A DNA stretch of 64,000 nt from Bacteroidales bacterium UBA6117 (GCA_002428385.1 DIWB01000003.1:1-64000), one strand, 5' to 3'; numbered from the stretch's first letter, positions 26,277 through 36,071 are shown. A program made the numbers and translations. Notes: generated by a model from the letters alone, not told the origin.

Positions 26277-27833
26277 ATGTCGATTCCGACTGTAATAAAT
26301 GCCGTGGGAAGGGCTGTACCGGCAGAAATTAACGGCAAACCTGCAATCCCTTTCAGGGGAGTCGGAAAATACAGGCCTTCGGGAAATAAGTATGGTCCTC
26401 CCATTCCTTCATGCATCGATTTTCCTGACGATGGCAACAAGGTTGTTTCAACTCTGGAGGAGGCTCTCCTGAGATGCGGCATCCGCGATGGGATGACAAT
26501 ATCCACTCATCATCACCTCAGGGATGGAGACCTGGTCAGCAACAGGATCTTCGATATAGCATCAAAGATGGGAGTGAAGGACCTTGTCTGGTTCCCTTCT
26601 GCTTCTTTCCCATGTAATGACCCTGTTATCAAGTACCTCGAGGATGGAACTATAAACCGGATCGAAGGAAGCATGAATGGTCCGCTCGGAAGGTTCGTTT
26701 CGGAAGGAAGGATGAAGGGTACCGCGGTACTGAGGTCGCACGGGGGACGTGTTCAGGCAATCCAGGACGGTGAGGTGAAAATCGATATAGCGGTTCTTGC
26801 TGCACCAACAGCCGATTCTTTTGGAAACGCAAGGGGAACCGGAGGAAGTTCTGCTTGCGGGGTACTCGGCTATGCCAAGGCCGATTCGATGTATGCCGGC
26901 AAGGTGATTGTTGTTACAGATAATCTCGTCGATATCCCGTGCTTCCCGATGGAAATTGAGGGCAACTATGTCGACTATGTGGTGGTTGTCGACAAGATCG
27001 GGATACCGGAAAAGATTGTGTCAGGAACCACCCGGATTACAAAAAGTCCCGACAGGCTGCTTATTGCGGAGCTTACCGCGGCATTTCTTGAGAAGACTGG
27101 CATCTTGAAGGATGGTGTCAGAATGCAGGCCGGCGCAGGGGGTACATCTCTTGCTATCGGGGTGTTTATTCATGAGATACTCAGGAAAAAGGGCTGGAAA
27201 TCGAAATTCGGATTCGGAGGCAGTACAAGGTATATGGTTGAAATGCTTGAGAGCGGGCAGATGGAATACATCCTCGACGCACAGGTTTTTGACCTCGAAT
27301 CGGTTGACTCTATTGCCAGAAATCCGAACCATGTACCGTATTCCGTTTTCAACGCATACAATCATCACTCAAAGGGTAACCTCACCAGCATGATGGATAT
27401 TATGATACTCGGGGCAACCGAGGTCGATCTGAATTTCAACGGGAATGTGGTGACACACTCCGACGGTTACCTGCTTCATGGCATAGGAGGATGGCAGAAT
27501 TGCCTTCATGCCCGGAACGTAATACTTCCGGTGCCATTGTTCCGCGACAGGATACCTGTAATAGTTGACGAGGTTACAACCCTTTGCGGCCCGGGAGAAC
27601 TAATCGATGCAGTTATCACAGAGAGGGGTATTGCAATAAATCCCCTGAGGCAGGATCTTATTGATAGTGTGAAGAACAGCGGCCTGCCGGTCACTACAAT
27701 TGAAGAGCTGAAGATGGAAGCAGAAAGGATCTGCGGGAAGCCTTCAAAGCCTCAGTTCGATGACAAAATTGTTGCTGCAATAAAATGGGTCGACGGCACA
27801 ATTATTGATACAGTCAGAAAAATCAAAAAGTAA
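26277..27833 (+). CDS. citF: Citrate lyase alpha subunit (citrate:acetyl-ACP transferase)
   Basis: A 518-residue CitF. It swaps acetyl for citrate on the carrier arm, so that citryl-ACP can be split to oxaloacetate and acetyl-ACP by the CitE domain. Typical segments include [46 protein letters not shown] and [17 protein letters not shown]. Length agrees with E. coli CitF (510). The ATG at 26277 is used rather than a TTG three codons upstream. It starts 21 bases after citDE and is followed by rubredoxin after 11 bases. The activating and arm-building proteins CitC, CitX and CitG are not in the window. Confidence 0.95.
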   Translation: MSIPTVINAVGRAVPAEINGKPAIPFRGVGKYRPSGNKYGPPIPSCIDFPDDGNKVVSTLEEALLRCGIRDGMTISTHHHLRDGDLVSNRIFDIASKMGVKDLVWFPSASFPCNDPVIKYLEDGTINRIEGSMNGPLGRFVSEGRMKGTAVLRSHGGRVQAIQDGEVKIDIAVLAAPTADSFGNARGTGGSSACGVLGYAKADSMYAGKVIVVTDNLVDIPCFPMEIEGNYVDYVVVVDKIGIPEKIVSGTTRITKSPDRLLIAELTAAFLEKTGILKDGVRMQAGAGGTSLAIGVFIHEILRKKGWKSKFGFGGSTRYMVEMLESGQMEYILDAQVFDLESVDSIARNPNHVPYSVFNAYNHHSKGNLTSMMDIMILGATEVDLNFNGNVVTHSDGYLLHGIGGWQNCLHARNVILPVPLFRDRIPVIVDEVTTLCGPGELIDAVITERGIAINPLRQDLIDSVKNSGLPVTTIEELKMEAERICGKPSKPQFDDKIVAAIKWVDGTIIDTVRKIKK

Positions 27834-27844
27834 AGTATTGTCAA

Positions 27845-28006
27845 ATGGAAAGATACAAGTGTATCATCTGCGGATTCGTATATGATCCTGAAGAAGGAGA
27901 TCCTCATTCCGGAATTGCCCCGGCTACTGATTTCAGCAATCTGCCTGATGATTACAAATGCCCTGTTTGCGGGGCGGGCAAGGATGAGTTTTTTGCCGCC
28001 GACTGA
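27845..28006 (+). CDS. Rubredoxin
   Basis: A 53-residue protein, [20 protein letters not shown] at the start and [17 protein letters not shown] near the end, with the two C-x2-C pairs that hold a single iron. Rubredoxin is a one-electron carrier typical of anaerobes, used with oxygen- and peroxide-detoxifying enzymes or specific oxidoreductases. The usual Trp in LPDDW is Tyr here. It is the last gene of the mce to citF run, 11 bases after citF; no rubredoxin partner is in the window. Confidence 0.96.
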   Translation: MERYKCIICGFVYDPEEGDPHSGIAPATDFSNLPDDYKCPVCGAGKDEFFAAD

Positions 28007-28025
28007 CACATACAAATGAAGGTGA

Positions 28026-29498
28026 TTATTTCTCCCCGGTAACGTCAGGAATCCTTCCTATCACATCAATAAGCAGGTCCCAGAACATCTCCACTGTATC
28101 AATTTTTATCTTTTCTTCAGGTGTATGAGCCCCCCTGATGGTTGGACCTATTGAAATCATGTCTATCCCATGGAATTTCTCATAAATCAGTCCGCATTCC
28201 AGACCGGCATGTATTGCCCTGACCAGCGGCTTACGCCCAAAAAGCTTTTCGTACGATTCAGTTGTTATCCTGAGTATTTCCGATCTTAAGTCCGGTTTCC
28301 ATCCGGGGTAGCCGTCAGAATGCAACACTTCGGCATTTGCCAGATTAAGACATTTTTCTACCATCCCGGCAACTTCATGCTTCGACGACTTCACAGAGCT
28401 TCGCTGAGTAGTTACAATCCGTATCCTGTTGTTATCTTCAAAACTGACTGAGGCCAGGTTTGTGGAGGTCTCGACCAGGTCTTCCATGTCTTCCGACCAG
28501 GATATAACGCCGTGGGGGCAACAATCCAGCGCCCTGATCAGTTTATCCTGGCTTTCCCTGTCCATGACCGTAACAGGAGCCTGGATTTCAGTGATGGCAA
28601 GTTTCAGATCCTTTTCTGTTTCAGCAAATTCTTCCGCAAGCCTGATTCCGCTTTCCCCGATCCATTTTATTATCTCTTTTCCGTGGGCCCGATCGGCAGC
28701 AATCACTGCAAAAGCTTCCCGCGGAATCGCATTCCTGAGATTGCCACCGTTGAAGCTGTTTACCGATATTCCGAATTTATAGCCAAGGGAGGACAGAATT
28801 GAGTTCATTATCTTTACGGAATTGCCGTATCCTTTGTGGATCTCATCCCCGGAATGGCCACCGCGAAGTCCGGTCAGGGAGATCTTGAAACCAATGCTCC
28901 CTTCGCTGGCAGGGATGCTTTTGTAATAAAAGTCTCCAACTGTATCGATACCCCCGGCACTTCCGATGTAAAGGATTCCTTCATCCTCCGAATCGAGGTT
29001 GAGAAGCGTCTTTCCTTCAAAAAAACCAGGTTTCAGCGCGATGGCGCCAGTCATTCCGGATTCCTCATCAACAGTGAAGAGGCATTCGATCCTGCCTGTT
29101 TTTATTGTCTGGTCAGTGAGGATGGCAAGCTGCGACGCAATTCCTATGCCGTCGTCGGCACCCAGAGTCGTCCCTCTGGCAGCAACATGGCCATCAATTA
29201 TATAAGGAATGATGGGATCGGTGAGCCAATTGTGAGGGTAATCGGCATTTTTTTCTCCCACCATGTCCATGTGACTCTGCAGAACAATGCTTTTCCGGAG
29301 TTCATATCCCGGTGAGGGCGGCCTGGTAATAAGAATATTACCGATTGCGTCTTCCTTTGATTCGAGTTTATGCTCCGCTGCAAAATTGAGAAGATATTTT
29401 CTGATCTTACCTTCATTTTTGCTCAAACGCGGTATCCTGCATATCTCCTCGAAATAGATCCAGATTGGCGCTGGATTTAAATGAGATAAGGTACTCAT
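28026..29498 (-). CDS. pepD: Aminoacyl-histidine dipeptidase (M20 family)
   Basis: A 490-residue zinc peptidase (PepD, beta-alanyl-histidine type) that hydrolyses dipeptides in the cytoplasm. The metal-binding segments QSHMDMVGEKN, GTTLGADDGIGIA and DEESGMTGA are present in order, with a C-terminal GLECGLIYEK carrying the last part of the site. Length is typical (about 485). It faces the rubredoxin gene and is divergent from the isocitrate dehydrogenase gene; a good promoter lies upstream. Confidence 0.95.
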   Translation of the reverse strand: MSTLSHLNPAPIWIYFEEICRIPRLSKNEGKIRKYLLNFAAEHKLESKEDAIGNILITRPPSPGYELRKSIVLQSHMDMVGEKNADYPHNWLTDPIIPYIIDGHVAARGTTLGADDGIGIASQLAILTDQTIKTGRIECLFTVDEESGMTGAIALKPGFFEGKTLLNLDSEDEGILYIGSAGGIDTVGDFYYKSIPASEGSIGFKISLTGLRGGHSGDEIHKGYGNSVKIMNSILSSLGYKFGISVNSFNGGNLRNAIPREAFAVIAADRAHGKEIIKWIGESGIRLAEEFAETEKDLKLAITEIQAPVTVMDRESQDKLIRALDCCPHGVISWSEDMEDLVETSTNLASVSFEDNNRIRIVTTQRSSVKSSKHEVAGMVEKCLNLANAEVLHSDGYPGWKPDLRSEILRITTESYEKLFGRKPLVRAIHAGLECGLIYEKFHGIDMISIGPTIRGAHTPEEKIKIDTVEMFWDLLIDVIGRIPDVTGEK

Positions 29499-29522
29499 GC
29501 TTTTATTGTAGCGTTAATGAAT

Positions 29523-29555
29523 CAAAAGTACTTCTTTTTTTATTGGTTAAGTAAA
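29523..29555 (-). promoter_or_regulatory. Promoter of pepD
   Basis: On the minus strand, TTTA at 29555-29552, 21 bases, then a perfect TACTTTTG at 29530-29523. The leader would be about 20 bases. Confidence 0.6.
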
Positions 29556-29630
29556 GTGACTATGAATTATAACAAGCTGATATACTTAATTTTTGTTAAA
29601 TTTACGGAGCAATAAAAATTTAGGTTACAT

Positions 29631-30827
29631 ATGGCAAAGCTAACAATAGTTACCCTGCCCGGGGACGGGATCGGTAATATAGTGATGAAGCAGGCTCTGA
29701 GAGTCCTTGATGCTTCCGGATTTGAAGCAGAATACATACATGGCGACATTGGCTGGGATCTTTGGTGCAGTGAGGGCAATCCTCTGCCGCAACGGACCCT
29801 CGATCTTATAAGCAAACACAGAATCGCGCTTTTTGGTGCCATTACCTCAAAGCCCAACGAAGAGGCAAGGGCCGAGCTCGCTCCCTCGTTACAGGATAAA
29901 GGTTATGTGTATTCAAGTCCGATAGTCGGGCTCAGACAGAAATTCAATCTCGATATCTGCGTCAGACCCTGCAGGTCGTACACGGGGAACCCGCTGAACT
30001 TTATAAGAAGGGGAAGGGGAGGTGCAATCGAGGAACCTCTTGTTGACGTGGTGATATTCAGGCAGAATACCGAAGGTTTGTATTCGGGCGTGGAATGGAC
30101 AAATCCTCCCGATCAGGTTCATCAGGCCCTTATGACTCATCCGAAATTCAGGGCCAATTATGGCAGCGTGCCTCCTGAGGAGCTGTCAATTTCGACAAGG
30201 ATTTTTACAAGAAAAGCCACTCAGCGTATTCTGACTGCTGCCTTCGAACACGCTCAGAAATACGGATACAAATCAGTGACCGTCTGCGAAAAACCAAATG
30301 TTATCAGGGAGACCTCCGGCCTTATGTGGAAGATGGCGAAGGAAACCCAGAAGAATTTCTACCCCGGAATTAAACTCCTCAATACAAATATTGACGCACA
30401 GATGATGTGGCTGACAAAAAATCCCGAGGACTACGGGGTGATTGTGGCCGGAAACATGTTTGGCGACATAGTGTCGGACGCATTTGCAGGACTCATCGGC
30501 GGACTGGGCTTTGCATGCAGTGCACAGTTCTCTGAGGACGGAATTGCAGTATTTGAACCAACTCACGGATCTGCCCCGAAATATGCGGGATTCGAAATTC
30601 CTATTGTCAACCCGATTGCAATGATTGAATCGGCATGCATGATGCTCGATTATCTTGAAGAAAAAGCCACAGCCGCCAGGATCAGAAAGGCAGTCGCCGA
30701 AACAATCCTTGAAGGAAAGACAAGAACATACGACATGATGAAGATGACCGGTTCTCCGGATGTGGTTAAGAAGGGTGCAGCATCGACCATAGAGATGGCA
30801 GATACCATTATCTCAAAACTAAAGTAA
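29631..30827 (+). CDS. Isocitrate/isopropylmalate dehydrogenase family, probable isocitrate dehydrogenase
   Basis: A 398-residue beta-decarboxylating dehydrogenase. Family markers are TLPGDGIGNIVMKQ at the start, VVIFRQNTEGLYSGVEW, and NMFGDIVSDAFAGLIGGLG. In the cofactor loop HGSAPKYAG, Lys and Tyr occupy the positions that favour NADP in the E. coli isocitrate enzyme, where NAD-specific members have Asp and Ile, so NADP use is likely. Neighbouring citrate lyase genes support isocitrate over isopropylmalate as substrate, but substrate residues alone do not settle it. An HD protein follows after 14 bases. Confidence 0.82.
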   Translation: MAKLTIVTLPGDGIGNIVMKQALRVLDASGFEAEYIHGDIGWDLWCSEGNPLPQRTLDLISKHRIALFGAITSKPNEEARAELAPSLQDKGYVYSSPIVGLRQKFNLDICVRPCRSYTGNPLNFIRRGRGGAIEEPLVDVVIFRQNTEGLYSGVEWTNPPDQVHQALMTHPKFRANYGSVPPEELSISTRIFTRKATQRILTAAFEHAQKYGYKSVTVCEKPNVIRETSGLMWKMAKETQKNFYPGIKLLNTNIDAQMMWLTKNPEDYGVIVAGNMFGDIVSDAFAGLIGGLGFACSAQFSEDGIAVFEPTHGSAPKYAGFEIPIVNPIAMIESACMMLDYLEEKATAARIRKAVAETILEGKTRTYDMMKMTGSPDVVKKGAASTIEMADTIISKLK

Positions 30828-30831
30828 CAAG

Positions 30832-30838
30832 GAGGCTG
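30832..30838 (+). promoter_or_regulatory. Strong Shine-Dalgarno site of the HD gene
   Basis: AGGAGG-type sequence (AAGGAGG) lies 4-5 bases before ATG 30842, within the 14-base gap after the isocitrate dehydrogenase gene; it sets the start and suggests that this gene is translated independently. Confidence 0.6.
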
Positions 30839-30841
30839 GAA

Positions 30842-31393
30842 ATGAACGACAAGGTAAAGAAACTATGGCCCGAACTTGAATGGATCAAGGATGAGTCGTT
30901 GCGTGAAAAGACAGCCAGGACATGGGAAACAGCTCTTGAGAAAAGTGTTCTGAAGGAGGAGGATCTCGATCATATTCCTTTTACCCTGCTGTGCGGACCC
31001 GAAATGAAGGTGACTTTTATGGAGCATAAGCGATGCGTGGTTCATATTGCCAGGGATAGCGGGGAGAAGATGAATCTGTTTTTCGGCGATAACCTGAAGG
31101 TGAATATGGATGTGCTTATCTCAGGGGCAATACTTGCAGATGTCGGAAAACTTCTTGAGTATGAGATTGATGAACACGGGAAAGCCATTCAGGGCCGGTA
31201 CGGCCAGTACTTGCGTCATCCGTTCTCGGGGGTGTCACTGGCTGAAGAATGCGGTGTGCCGCCAGAGGTGTGTCATATAATTGCAGCGCATGCCCAAGAA
31301 GGCGATCTTGTGAAACGGACAACGGAGGCATGTATCGTGCATCATGCCGATTTTATGACTTTCCTTCCCTTCAAAAGCCGCCTGGTAGTCTGA
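30842..31393 (+). CDS. HD-domain-like protein with an altered HD dyad
   Basis: A 183-residue protein with an HD phosphohydrolase fold pattern: ISGAILADVGKLLEYEID (residues about 93-110), RHPFSGVSLAEECG, VCHIIAAHAQEGD and VHHADFMTF. In normal members the first of these reads L-H-D-x-G-K; here Ala99 takes the place of the dyad histidine while Asp100 and the other histidines remain. Metal-dependent hydrolysis may thus be lost or changed. It is probably co-transcribed with the isocitrate dehydrogenase gene and could regulate it or metabolise a nucleotide, but there is no direct evidence. Confidence 0.7.
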   Translation: MNDKVKKLWPELEWIKDESLREKTARTWETALEKSVLKEEDLDHIPFTLLCGPEMKVTFMEHKRCVVHIARDSGEKMNLFFGDNLKVNMDVLISGAILADVGKLLEYEIDEHGKAIQGRYGQYLRHPFSGVSLAEECGVPPEVCHIIAAHAQEGDLVKRTTEACIVHHADFMTFLPFKSRLVV

Positions 31394-31410
31394 AAAAATG
31401 AGGTGGATTA

Positions 31411-33324
31411 TTAACCCAGTTTCATCTTCTCGATCTCTTCAAGGTTCCTCTCATTGCAGACATCCTTGGCATTGGGAGTGTACAGATAATCAATAAGTTC
31501 CTCATACCTGTCCATGATTTTGCCCCTGACGATCTTCATCGTTGAGTTCATCAGACCGTTTTCCTCATTGAATCCTTCATCGAGAATGCCGATAGCAACA
31601 GGAAGCCATCTCTGGGGGAACATATGGCCAAACTTCCCGTTTGTGCGATACTCATTCACTTCGTTCTCAAGGAGTGTCGCAACAGCTCTTCTCCCTTCGT
31701 CCGAATCGGCTGTCAGATTTTTCTCCTCCAGGTAAAATTTGAGAGCATACTGGTTAGGCACAACCAGGGCCACGGAATATGGCTTCTGATTGTTGTAAAG
31801 CATACACTGATCGATATACTTTGACTGTTCAGACATGGCTTCCTCAATTCCCTCCGGACTGAATTTCTCACCGTCGTCAGCAATAAGCAGGCTCTTGAAT
31901 CGTCCGAGGACATAAAGGAATCCGTCAGGAGTCATGTAGCCCATGTCGCCAGTGTACAGCCAGCCGTCCTTTATCGTTTCTTTTGTAGCCGCCTCATTCT
32001 TCCAGTAACCGTGCATGACATTCCCGCCCCTGATTACTATTTCTCCTTTTTCTCCGACAGGGAGTTCCCGGCCTTCATCGTCGCAGATCCTGAGTTCCAT
32101 ATTGCTTACTATGGCACCTGAAGAACCAAGTTTATGCCTTGCTGCTGAATTCGACGAAATGACAGGCGAGGCTTCGCTTAATCCGTAACCCTGATACATG
32201 GGTACTCCAAGCGCATAGAAGAATCTCTGGAGTTCGATCTCGAGCAGGGCTCCTCCGCCGATGAAATAATCAAGCTCGCCGCCAAAACTCTCTCTTATCT
32301 TCCTGAACAGGATCTTGTCATAAAGGTCGATTAGCGGTTTTTTCAGTTTCTGCAAGCCGCGCCCCTTGTTCCATCCTTCCTTGTTGTATGAATAGGATAT
32401 CTTCATGGCATGATTGAAAAGAAGCTCAGTCAGTTTGCCCTTCTCCTTGATGCCCTTTTCTATACTCTTCCTGAAATTCTTGGCTATTGCGGGGACACTC
32501 ATAAGCAGATTTGGCTTGATCTCCTTCAGGCAGACCGGCATATTCCTGAGTGTTTCCAAAGGGGTCTTCCCGGTTTTCACCGACGCCACGCTGGCACCCT
32601 TGCCCATGAATGCATAAATAGCTGCGGTATGTCCGAATGAATGATCCCACGGAAGGATAAGCAGTGTTTTGTAGAATGAGGGAATGTCCATCAGACTGTA
32701 TGACTGGTACACGTTGGTCACATAGTTGCTGTGGGTTAGAATGATACCCTTGGGATCGGCTGTGGTGCCCGAAGTATAGCAGATATTTGCAAAATCGGAT
32801 GGTTTAATAGCTGAATAAAGCTCCTTGAATTTGTTTTTGTTCGCCGGTATTTCAAGCCACTCCCTTCCTGCCTTCCTGACCTCATTGAAATGGATTTCAT
32901 TATTTTCATACTCCTCCTGGGTGTCGAAGTGGACAATCTTTTCGATGGTAAGACAGTCCTTAATCACTGTTTTCAATTTCGCTGCCTGTATCGAGGAGGC
33001 CAGAACCATTCTTGATTCGGAATGATTTATCCGGAACTTGATCTCTTCATGATTGAGTTTTACCGAGAGGGGTACGTTGACAGCGCCGGCATAAAGAATC
33101 CCAAGTTCACCGATAACCCAGTTGTTGCGGCCTTCAGAGATAATACTCAGCCTGTCGCCCGGTTTGATGCCCATTGTGATGAGGCCGGCAGCAAACTCAT
33201 ATACCTGTTTCCTCGTTTCACCATAGGTGGTTCCTTCGTACTTTTCCTGAGGCTTTTCCCACAGATAAACATTGCTTTCATACTTTTCAACACTCTCTTC
33301 GAAGAACTGAATTATTGATTTCAT
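31411..33324 (-). CDS. Long-chain fatty acid-CoA ligase
   Basis: A 637-residue member of the AMP-forming acyl-CoA synthetase family, which activates fatty acids with ATP and CoA. Motifs: YTSGTTADPKGIILTHSN (ATP loop), MYQGYGLSEASPV, GWLYTGDMGYMTPDGFLYVLGR and a C-terminal lid with IVRGKIMDRYEEL. The size and the long insertion fit long-chain ligases of Bacteroidota. It is convergent with the HD gene (17-base gap) and is preceded by a 222-base gap holding a double palindrome that may be its operator. Confidence 0.92.
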   Translation of the reverse strand: MKSIIQFFEESVEKYESNVYLWEKPQEKYEGTTYGETRKQVYEFAAGLITMGIKPGDRLSIISEGRNNWVIGELGILYAGAVNVPLSVKLNHEEIKFRINHSESRMVLASSIQAAKLKTVIKDCLTIEKIVHFDTQEEYENNEIHFNEVRKAGREWLEIPANKNKFKELYSAIKPSDFANICYTSGTTADPKGIILTHSNYVTNVYQSYSLMDIPSFYKTLLILPWDHSFGHTAAIYAFMGKGASVASVKTGKTPLETLRNMPVCLKEIKPNLLMSVPAIAKNFRKSIEKGIKEKGKLTELLFNHAMKISYSYNKEGWNKGRGLQKLKKPLIDLYDKILFRKIRESFGGELDYFIGGGALLEIELQRFFYALGVPMYQGYGLSEASPVISSNSAARHKLGSSGAIVSNMELRICDDEGRELPVGEKGEIVIRGGNVMHGYWKNEAATKETIKDGWLYTGDMGYMTPDGFLYVLGRFKSLLIADDGEKFSPEGIEEAMSEQSKYIDQCMLYNNQKPYSVALVVPNQYALKFYLEEKNLTADSDEGRRAVATLLENEVNEYRTNGKFGHMFPQRWLPVAIGILDEGFNEENGLMNSTMKIVRGKIMDRYEELIDYLYTPNAKDVCNERNLEEIEKMKLG

Positions 33325-33358
33325 CAGGCAATTAGATTATATTAACGTAACTAAATAT

Positions 33359-33377
33359 GTAATTACATCGTAATTAC
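33359..33377. promoter_or_regulatory. Candidate operator: two palindromic GTAATTAC boxes
   Basis: GTAATTAC, itself a palindrome, occurs at 33359-33366 and again at 33370-33377, 11 bases from centre to centre, about one helical turn. The pair lies 35-53 bases upstream of the acyl-CoA ligase start, a good place for a repressor dimer pair. The regulator is not known. Confidence 0.4.
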
Positions 33378-33465
33378 TATGTTAGGGGGTGGAATTTCCG
33401 GAGCCTAATATACAAAAACCTTTTAAATCAATTATTGTTTGTGCAATTGTAAAAACGTTTTATCC

Positions 33466-33497
33466 TTTGGATTGGTTTTCAATATTTTGTACTTTTG
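33466..33497 (+). promoter_or_regulatory. Promoter of the SPOR lipoprotein gene
   Basis: TTTG at 33466-33469, exactly 20 bases, then TACTTTTG at 33490-33497, a complete match to the Bacteroidota consensus. Transcription would start near 33503. Confidence 0.75.
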
Positions 33498-33503
33498 AAA
33501 GGA

Positions 33504-33523
33504 GAGGCTCATGATCGAGCCTC
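33504..33523 (+). promoter_or_regulatory. Hairpin at the 5' end of the SPOR gene leader
   Basis: GAGGCTC at 33504-33510 pairs perfectly with GAGCCTC at 33517-33523 across a 6-base loop. It lies at the very start of the predicted transcript, where a stem can protect mRNA from decay; there is no U-run, so it is not a terminator. Confidence 0.45.
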
Positions 33524-33546
33524 AAAAAACCTCTTAAAATCCAACC

Positions 33547-34020
33547 ATGAAGCATTATGCGATAGTTTTTCTGGCGATGTTGCTGATACTGCCTGTTTCC
33601 TGCAAGAAAATAAGGGAAGGGGGGCTGTTCGGAAAGAAGGCTAAAACACTGGAGATGCTGCTTGCCCAGCAGGACAGCATCAGGGTGGCTGATTCCATAA
33701 AAAGGGTTGAAAACCGGTTAAGGGCTATTGAGGAAGCAAGACTTGACAGCCTGATAAGGGCAGAACAGGAAAAGGCCACATATGAAGCCCGCCAGAAATA
33801 CAATATTGTGGTCGGCAGTTTTATTACGCCGGAATATGCCCTTGCATGGGCAGAAGAATACAGGAAGATGGGTTACGATCCGCAGATAATCCGCATTACT
33901 GACAGCCGGTTTGAACTTGTTGTTGCGGAATCGCATGAACAGTATTTAAGGGCTTTCAGGAGGCTTGAACAGTTCCGCGACACCGTTGAGATCGATGCCT
34001 GGCTGTATGTGAGGAGGTAA
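33547..34020 (+). CDS. SPOR-domain lipoprotein
   Basis: A 157-residue protein with a lipoprotein signal (LLILPVSCKK), a charged helical linker rich in Arg, Glu and Asp (residues about 35-80) and a C-terminal SPOR domain (YNIVVGSFITPEYALAWAEE to the end). SPOR domains bind denuded glycan strands of septal peptidoglycan, so the protein should sit at division sites on the inner face of the outer membrane. Length and order (lipid anchor, spacer, SPOR) are typical for Bacteroidota. It ends 7 bases before the convergent purA gene. Confidence 0.85.
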   Translation: MKHYAIVFLAMLLILPVSCKKIREGGLFGKKAKTLEMLLAQQDSIRVADSIKRVENRLRAIEEARLDSLIRAEQEKATYEARQKYNIVVGSFITPEYALAWAEEYRKMGYDPQIIRITDSRFELVVAESHEQYLRAFRRLEQFRDTVEIDAWLYVRR

Positions 34021-34027
34021 ACGGAAG

Positions 34028-35296
<1,269 letters not shown>

Positions 35297-35371
35297 TCAG
35301 GATTTATAAAACAGTTTCGAAGTTACAAAATAATCCGGCCTGCAATCACGTTGATAATATTATGTTGATAA

Positions 35372-35578
35372 CTGAAAGGGAAATTCTCAGCTGTCGGAGG
35401 CAGTGTGGCATTCGGAAGACAATGGATTTTCAGGAAGGGATTTGTTATTGACTTCTTCTTCGGCGGCCACTACACTGACGGGAGTGTTGATATTCAGCAG
35501 GGTGGTGAGCCTGAAGATGTAACTAAAATTGAAGGTTTTAAAACCAGGGTGGGTCTTGCGGTTGGTTTCCCATTTTAA
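35372..35578 (+). pseudogene. C-terminal remnant of an outer-membrane beta-barrel protein
   Basis: An open frame of 68 codons with no start codon, entered directly after an in-frame TAA at 35369-35371, encodes barrel-like strands (SAVGGSVAFGRQWIFRKGFV, IDFFFGGHYTDGSVD) and ends in RVGLAVGFPF, a typical final strand with C-terminal Phe. It resembles the end of DUF3575-type or porin-like proteins. A good terminator lies just behind it. The upstream part is missing and replaced by the purA promoter region, so the gene was truncated by deletion. It is most of the content of the purA-fur gap (35291-35609). Confidence 0.6.
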
Positions 35579-35595
35579 GATCAATAGTCTGCAAC

Positions 35596-35630
35596 AAAAA
35601 GGGGATTAGTCAATCCCCTTTTTGTTTTTT
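35596..35630. terminator. Strong terminator between the barrel remnant and fur
   Basis: AAAAAGGGGATT at 35596-35607, loop AGTC, and its perfect complement at 35612-35623, with T-rich sequence to 35630. It serves the remnant gene on the plus strand and, by its A/T symmetry, the fur gene on the minus strand, whose stop codon lies in the loop. Confidence 0.88.
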
Positions 35631-36071
35631 CACGGGTCTGTCCAGGTTGCCGTAGATGTAGAGGGAGTGATACATTGGAGTGAATCCGTGCATGCCGCAT
35701 GCTGTCCGGATGATCTGCTGAATTCTGGGATCACAGAATTCTATTACCTTGCCAGTCTCTAAATCGATCAGATGGTCGTGCTGACCACACTGGTAGGCCC
35801 GTTCATACTGGGCAATGTTTTTCCCGAACTGGTGCTTTATTACAAGATTGCAGTCGAGGAGCAGTTCAATTGTATTGTAAATTGTGGCCCTGCTGACTCT
35901 GTAATTCTTGTTCTTCATGAAGATGTAAAGCGATTCCACGTCGAAGTGCCCGGTTCTTGAATAAATCTCATCAAGAATTGCGAATCTTTCGGGTGTCTTC
36001 CTGTGACCCTTCTTTTCCAGATATTCGGTAAATATCTGCTTTACTGTAGATCTGGTATCATTTTCAGCCAT
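35610..36071 (-). CDS. Fur-family transcriptional regulator
   Basis: A 153-residue winged-helix metal-dependent repressor. The DNA-binding half has [15 protein letters not shown] and [16 protein letters not shown]; the metal half has [18 protein letters not shown]. In classical Fur this last stretch holds a C-x2-C structural zinc site (LICLDCG); both cysteines are replaced here, as in many Bacteroidota, so the C-terminal zinc site is missing. Iron or peroxide sensing cannot be told apart. It lies 70 bases behind the RelA/SpoT gene on the same strand, and the two may share a transcript. Confidence 0.88.
   Translation of the reverse strand: MAENDTRSTVKQIFTEYLEKKGHRKTPERFAILDEIYSRTGHFDVESLYIFMKNKNYRVSRATIYNTIELLLDCNLVIKHQFGKNIAQYERAYQCGQHDHLIDLETGKVIEFCDPRIQQIIRTACGMHGFTPMYHSLYIYGNLDRPVKKQKGD

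Noticed and set aside
35387..35584. Small minus-strand gene between purA and fur
   Set aside because: The plus-strand frame encodes beta-barrel sequence ending at a terminator; the minus frame has no recognisable content.
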